Of a stretch of 41,678 bases of DNA, positions 38,211-41,678 are shown in pieces (position 1 is the first letter of the stretch; each line of letters begins with the position of its first letter). Under the pieces are notes generated by a model, which worked only from the letters and a program-made list of their open reading frames with translations, was not told the DNA's origin and did not search any database. A program made the translations under genes and the position numbers. The DNA is taken from positions 1 to 41,678 of IMG/VR virus record IMGVR_UViG_3300021093_000151; one strand, given 5' to 3'. The stretch comes from a virus.

Positions 38211-38456
38211 ATGAAAACAATTATATGTATCTGCTTAATGATGATTACAGCCACAGTATTTGCTGATAATCAAAAACAAAACGATCAAGGTAAACCACAT
38301 CATGCACCACCGAGAGTTCCAAAAGAACTTTTAGAAAAGTATGATACCAACAAAGATGGTAAACTTGATAAGAGTGAGCGTGAAAAAATTTCACCTGAAG
38401 ATAAACAAAAGTTTAAAAGACCACCTAAACAACGTAGATTACATGATGTAGGTTAA
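38211..38456 (+). CDS. Secreted EF-hand protein
   Basis: The 81-aa protein has a signal peptide: basic MK, hydrophobic TIICICLMMITATVF, and cleavage predicted after VFA (residue 18). The mature part is polar and Pro/Lys-rich with one canonical EF-hand loop, YDTNKDGKLDKSEREKI (about residues 44-60), with Asp, Asn, Asp, Lys-backbone and Glu at positions 1, 3, 5, 7 and 12. It is predicted to be exported and to bind calcium. Late promoter upstream, terminator downstream: a single late transcription unit. The function is unknown; lysis, envelope modification or attachment support are possible. It looks acquired from a bacterium. Confidence 0.8.
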   Translation: MKTIICICLMMITATVFADNQKQNDQGKPHHAPPRVPKELLEKYDTNKDGKLDKSEREKISPEDKQKFKRPPKQRRLHDVG

Positions 38457-38479
38457 AAACAACTTACAATTATGAAATG

Positions 38480-38505
38480 AAAATCGATGGGAAACCATCG
38501 ATTTT
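38480..38505 (+). terminator. Hairpin terminator
   Basis: An 11-bp perfect stem AAAATCGATGG / CCATCGATTTT with GAAA tetraloop, ending in a T run. It lies 23 bases after the EF-hand stop codon. Confidence 0.9.
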
Positions 38506-38508
38506 CTA

Positions 38509-38536
38509 TTGATATGTATACAGGATACACTATATT
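38509..38536 (+). promoter_or_regulatory. Sigma70-type promoter of the cREC gene
   Basis: -35 TTGATA (38509-38514), 16-base spacer, -10 TATATT (38531-38536), then six bases to ATG 38543. The predicted start coincides with the start codon. Confidence 0.55.
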
Positions 38537-38542
38537 ATTTTA

Positions 38543-38926
38543 ATGAAACATTATTATATATTTTTAGATGATATAAGAGATCCAGCTGATGTAACCTGGG
38601 TAAAGATGCCTTCTTTTGACTATACAATAGTGAGAAATTATAATGATTTTGTTAAGTTGGTTAAAGAAAAAGGTTACCCACCATCATTTATTTGTTATGA
38701 TCATGATTTAGCTGATTCACACTACCAACCTATAACGCTTTTAGGTCAACGTGAAATTAACTATTCCAAATACAAAGAAAAAACAGGTTATGAATGCGCT
38801 AAATGGATGGTAGATTATTGTTCGAAACTTTCTATCAAACACCCTAGATATGTAGTGCATAGCATGAACCCAGTGGGTAGAGTTAATATTGTGCAGTTCA
38901 TTAACAATTACAATAACACTTTATGA
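38543..38926 (+). CDS. Cyclic-phosphate-processing receiver domain (cREC) protein
   Basis: The 127-aa protein has the receiver-like fold marked YIFLDDIRDPADVTW (two Asp at strand 1), SFICYDHDLADSHY (YDHDL, strand 3), TGYECAKWMVDYC and VVHSMNPVGRVNI (HSMNPVGR). This set defines the cREC family, predicted from genome context to act on cyclic-phosphate nucleotide ends. The reaction is a family prediction, not shown here. It follows the tRNA cluster, so a role in RNA end repair or counter-defence is a reasonable inference. Its stop overlaps the next ATG. Confidence 0.75.
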   Translation: MKHYYIFLDDIRDPADVTWVKMPSFDYTIVRNYNDFVKLVKEKGYPPSFICYDHDLADSHYQPITLLGQREINYSKYKEKTGYECAKWMVDYCSKLSIKHPRYVVHSMNPVGRVNIVQFINNYNNTL

Positions 38927-39054
38927 GTGCTGGAAAAGGATCAAAACCAAGACCCGTAAATAAAACTATCTACAATAAGAACTACGATGAGATAAAATGG
39001 AGTAATAAAATTAAGAAAAATACACTTGTAGATCAAACTAGCAACACCAAATAA
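38923..39054 (+). CDS. Small conserved phage protein (43 aa)
   Basis: ATG 38923 overlaps the previous stop; stop TAA at 39052-39054. The peptide begins MSAGKGSKPRPVNKTIYNKN and continues YDEIKW. The G-K-G-S-K-P-R-P then Y-x-x-N-Y-D-x-I pattern recurs in tiny proteins of many phages. It is basic, and its function is unknown. Coupling on both sides (the metallophosphatase starts one base later) argues that it is translated. Confidence 0.75.
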   Translation: MSAGKGSKPRPVNKTIYNKNYDEIKWSNKIKKNTLVDQTSNTK

Positions 39055-39055
39055 A

Positions 39056-39844
39056 ATGAAACTAAGTTCAGACAACAAACGAATACTGGTCTGTGGTGAT
39101 GTGCACCACCAAACATATAAACTTCACAGTATAATTAAACAAGAGTCACCTGACTTTATTGTTGTATTAGGTGATTGGTTTGACTCACATATTTACGATA
39201 CATTATATGATTGTGAAAAGACTGCCAAGTATTTGAAGAAATTTATTTTTCAAGATAATACTGTTACATTATGGGGTAACCATGACTTACATTATTTCTT
39301 TACGAACAAGAATCTTCAATGTTCAGGGTATACAATGAATAAAGACCTTTGCATTACAGATGCATTAGATCCTGTCTTTAACCATGTAAAAGAACGGTTT
39401 CAATGGTACATATGGGTAGATGATTATCTATGCACACATGCAGGTTTGCACCCTAGATTCATACCACCACATGTTAAAACAAATGACGATATAGATAATT
39501 TTTTAAATAGTGAGTTGGAAAAGATTCACACCAATATTATTTCATCTAAAAACTATTGGGCTTACGGTGCAGGTCGTGCACGGTATGGTAGTCAAAGTGT
39601 AGGTGGTATTACTTGGCTAGACTTTGTTGATGAATTTGAACCGATCGATGGGTTAAAGCAAATAGTTGGTCATACGTTTTCACGTAACAATAAAATCTAT
39701 TGTTATAATAGAGAAAAATACCAAGACCCTACGCAAGATGATAACATTTGCGTGGATGCAAATTTAGATGAATACCTTGTTATTCACAATGGTAAACTAA
39801 CAATTAAACAGTATATAAATTCAAACAATGAAAAACAATATTGA
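39056..39844 (+). CDS. Calcineurin-like metallophosphoesterase
   Basis: The 262-aa protein has all dimetal motifs in order: ILVCGDVHHQ (GDxH, residues 10-19), VVLGDWFDSH (GDxxD), WGNHDLHY (GNHD), LCTHAGLHP (H) and QIVGHTFSR (GHT). It resembles the lambda PPase/Ser-Thr phosphatase branch. The substrate may be a phosphoprotein or a nucleotide/RNA end. Neighbours are the cREC protein and ThyX. The last 17 bases overlap the thyX start. Confidence 0.88.
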   Translation: MKLSSDNKRILVCGDVHHQTYKLHSIIKQESPDFIVVLGDWFDSHIYDTLYDCEKTAKYLKKFIFQDNTVTLWGNHDLHYFFTNKNLQCSGYTMNKDLCITDALDPVFNHVKERFQWYIWVDDYLCTHAGLHPRFIPPHVKTNDDIDNFLNSELEKIHTNIISSKNYWAYGAGRARYGSQSVGGITWLDFVDEFEPIDGLKQIVGHTFSRNNKIYCYNREKYQDPTQDDNICVDANLDEYLVIHNGKLTIKQYINSNNEKQY

Positions 39845-40511
39845 ACTTATTGGTTATTACGGATCTGATTCAATTCACGCATGTTCAGCATGGACTTCAA
39901 CTAGTAGAAATCTTACCGATGAAAAAATTAATAGAATACCTAAACTACTTAAACAACTGGCTGATGCAGGCCATTACACACCTTTCGAAAAGTCTTCTCT
40001 TCATTTCCTTGTTGATACTGATATTGCTAGCCACATTCACATTCTTAAGCATCGGATTGGTGTTAGTGTTAATGGTGAATCTGCTAGATACAAAGAAATA
40101 AAAGAAGATAAATATCTTATTCCTAGCGATTGGAAAGATATTGAGTCTAACTTTGATGAGATAGGTGATGATAATATGCTAGGAGTTCAGAATGATAAGT
40201 GGACTAAGATTCTTCAAGATTATACTGAACTTGGAAATACTTTATATCATCAATGTGTAAAAGATCTTGAACCTGCTCTTGGTCGAAAACGAGCTAAAGA
40301 GTCCGCTCGTTATTTCAAGACCTATAATTCTCAGATTCAAGCTGATTTAATGTTTAATTGGAGATCGTTTTACCACTTTTTAACTCTCCGCAATCATCCA
40401 GATGCTCAAAAAGAAATAAGAGATATTGCTGCGGAAATGCTTAATTTGGTAAAAAATATTGATGGTCAACCATTTAAATACACTATTGAGGCATTTAACT
40501 TAAACATGTAA
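39828..40511 (+). CDS. thyX: Flavin-dependent thymidylate synthase ThyX
   Basis: This enzyme makes dTMP from dUMP using methylenetetrahydrofolate, FAD and NADPH. In the 227-aa protein, HYTPFEKSSLHFLVDTDIAS lies near residues 49-68 and the signature HRIGVSVNGESARY near residues 77-90 (canonical RHR-x7-SxRY, here KHR at the first position). RYFKTYNSQIQADLMFNWRS near 160 carries the FAD/substrate residues. Length and motifs are normal apart from the Lys for Arg change. It starts inside the phosphoesterase gene and completes the dCMP deaminase, dUTPase and ThyX route. Confidence 0.92.
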   Translation: MKNNIELIGYYGSDSIHACSAWTSTSRNLTDEKINRIPKLLKQLADAGHYTPFEKSSLHFLVDTDIASHIHILKHRIGVSVNGESARYKEIKEDKYLIPSDWKDIESNFDEIGDDNMLGVQNDKWTKILQDYTELGNTLYHQCVKDLEPALGRKRAKESARYFKTYNSQIQADLMFNWRSFYHFLTLRNHPDAQKEIRDIAAEMLNLVKNIDGQPFKYTIEAFNLNM

Positions 40512-40517
40512 TATAAA

Positions 40518-40525
40518 CATAAATA
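40518..40525 (+). promoter_or_regulatory. Late promoter box CATAAATA
   Basis: CATAAATA, 6 bases before ATG 40532. Confidence 0.6.
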
Positions 40526-40531
40526 TTACAT

Positions 40532-41678
40532 ATGGCTAATGTTGATAGTGATAAGATTTTTAACACCTATAAACGCATATTAACTGAGAGCACTGAAAAG
40601 AGTGCGGGCGCTACTCTCGAACAAAGACTTCGTTTAGAAGGTTTTAAACGTCAACTCGGTAAAAAGATACCATTATTTCACTCTTTTATCAATAAAGTAC
40701 CAGTTATTTTTGATAATACTATAGATACAATGGGTGTTGATAAGTTTGATAATCTTTATATTAGCCCAGATTTTTTTGATAGGTTGACCGATAAAGGTGC
40801 CATCGCCGTGTTAGCACATGAAATGTATCATGTGTTTCAAGAACATGTAAGTGATGCAGTTGCAAGAGGTATGCATCTTGCATTGTTTAATTTTGCAACA
40901 GATTACGTTATTAATAGGGATTTAGATAAAGATGGTTTAAATATAAAAAGAATTTTCAAAGACGGTTCAGAATTTCCTGCTGTAACCCCATTAAAATTGG
41001 GTGGCAAGTATTATATAAAGGTGGATGACGCTACTATTGACGTTACAAATAGCACTTACTATGAAATTTACATTCTTTTAAAAGAAGAATCAAACAAACG
41101 TAGTAAGAAAATAGAAGATTTTATCAAAGAAATAGAAAAAACACATGGTAAACCGCACGATGATCACGAAATGGTGGACCACGCACCGCCATTACCACCA
41201 AAACCACCAAAGAAAAATGTTTATAAAGTTGGTGACAAAGTAAAAGATTTAAGCACAAATATCACTGGCATAGTTGTTAAAGCTTCACCACCGGATGAGA
41301 AGGGTGATCAAATTTTAGATGTTGATTGGGATGTACCTGTTACGGAATCAACTTATCGATATATAATTGAGGCAATTACAACCGGTATACACAGTAGTAC
41401 TGTTACTTTTGGTGACGATGAGGAACCAGGTAAAGGTGGTGACCCCGGTAAAGGTGGTGACCCCGGTAAAGGTGGTGAACCCGGTAAAGGTGGTGAACCA
41501 GGTAAAGGTGGTGACCCCGGTAAAGGTGGTGACCCCGGTAAAGGTGATGAACCCGGTGAAGGTGATGAACCAGGTAAAGGTGGTAAACCAGGTAAAGGTG
41601 GCGAACCAGGTAAAGGTGGTAAACCAGGTGAAGGTGATGAACCCGGTGAAGGTGATGAACCCGGTGAAGGTGATGAAC
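40532..41678 (+). CDS. HExxH metallopeptidase-like protein with collagen-like repeats, 5' part
   Basis: The frame opens at ATG 40532 (MANVDSDKIFNTYKRILTES) and is still open at the window end (382 codons). Near residue 90 is AIAVLAHEMYHVFQEHVSDA, an HExxH zinc site, followed by FNFATDYVINRDLD. This is the layout of the DUF2201-type metallopeptidase domain often paired with a von Willebrand A-like domain. A linker with Pro-rich PPLPPKPPKK and a small barrel-like segment (VYKVGDKVKDLSTNITGIVV) follows. From about 41425 come G-X-Y triplets (GKG-GDP, GEG-DEP). A late promoter suggests a virion or late role. The C-terminal domain lies outside the window. Confidence 0.7.
   Translation, partial: MANVDSDKIFNTYKRILTESTEKSAGATLEQRLRLEGFKRQLGKKIPLFHSFINKVPVIFDNTIDTMGVDKFDNLYISPDFFDRLTDKGAIAVLAHEMYHVFQEHVSDAVARGMHLALFNFATDYVINRDLDKDGLNIKRIFKDGSEFPAVTPLKLGGKYYIKVDDATIDVTNSTYYEIYILLKEESNKRSKKIEDFIKEIEKTHGKPHDDHEMVDHAPPLPPKPPKKNVYKVGDKVKDLSTNITGIVVKASPPDEKGDQILDVDWDVPVTESTYRYIIEAITTGIHSSTVTFGDDEEPGKGGDPGKGGDPGKGGEPGKGGEPGKGGDPGKGGDPGKGDEPGEGDEPGKGGKPGKGGEPGKGGKPGEGDEPGEGDEPGEGDE
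41425..41678 (+). repeat. 18-bp tandem repeat, collagen-like GKGGDP/GEGDEP
   Basis: About 14 copies of an 18-base unit (GGTAAAGGTGGTGACCCC and variants) encode hexapeptides GKGGDP, GKGGEP, GKGGKP, GKGDEP or GEGDEP. The array continues past the window end. Confidence 0.9.

Noticed and set aside
39841-40101. Forward 86-aa Leu/Ile-rich frame inside thyX
   Set aside because: It is out of frame within a well-supported ThyX gene; hydrophobicity is a by-product of the AT-rich third frame.

Overview
The window reads as part of the genome of a large, AT-rich, T4-like contractile-tailed phage (Caudoviricetes, myovirus morphology). The evidence is a gp20-type portal, a run of T4-type baseplate genes (gp26/51-, gp48/54-, gp53-, gp27-, gp25- and gp6-like), a gp44-type clamp-loader ATPase, T4-type late promoter boxes (TATAAATA and variants), a phage nucleotide-metabolism set and a tRNA cluster. 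No photosynthesis, integrase or host housekeeping gene is visible. The host cannot be named from this sequence. Shine-Dalgarno sequences are essentially absent upstream of the genes.

Layout. 1-1325: 3' part of a fibre-like protein with about 1 kb of alternating Thr-X repeats. 1383-7962: portal, then tail-fibre/adhesin-like and small unknown genes. 7965-9623: a 57-aa reverse gene, a PD-(D/E)XK nuclease and a T4 baseplate-hub-family protein. 9683-15691: tape-measure-like protein, tail-tube cap-like, gp53-like and gp27-like proteins and an unknown. 15651-19123: a mixed island with a reverse-strand TerS-like gene, dUTPase, glycosyltransferase, a reverse 36-aa basic peptide, the clamp loader and a reverse unknown. 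19164-29226: gp25-like, gp6-like, a PKD-domain protein, a 1037-aa structural protein, a second Thr-X repeat fibre protein and an unknown. 29266-34755: early-type small genes, SprT-like protease, RadA-like ATPase, a TGT/DpdA-like protein, a ferritin-like reverse gene and a second glycosyltransferase. 34798-37428: tRNA with UGU anticodon, zinc-finger protein, dCMP deaminase and WGR-type ATP-dependent DNA ligase. 37527-38135: five tRNAs, the first (Leu-UAA) split by a group I intron. 38211-41678: secreted EF-hand protein, cyclic-phosphate-processing receiver domain protein, small conserved protein, metallophosphatase, ThyX, and a metallopeptidase with collagen-like repeats that runs off the end.

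How it works together. The structural genes build the head vertex, baseplate and fibres. Their late promoter boxes sit almost always 5-7 bases before the start codon, on both strands, which puts the predicted transcription start at or next to the ATG. Several sigma70-like early promoters (clamp loader, cREC protein, dUTPase) are placed the same way. Together with the lack of Shine-Dalgarno sites this suggests leaderless mRNAs as the normal mode of expression. dUTPase, dCMP deaminase and ThyX form a dTMP supply route. Clamp loader, ligase, RadA-like ATPase and the RecB/Cas4-like nuclease serve replication and recombination. The tRNAs read A-ending codons favoured by the AT-rich genome.

Most notable: the 197-nt group I intron at the U34/A35 position of tRNA-Leu(UAA); the leaderless promoter architecture; a class II tRNA body carrying a Thr (UGU) anticodon in a phage with hundreds of ACA codons in its repeat fibres; a DpdA-like protein; and a late, secreted EF-hand protein.
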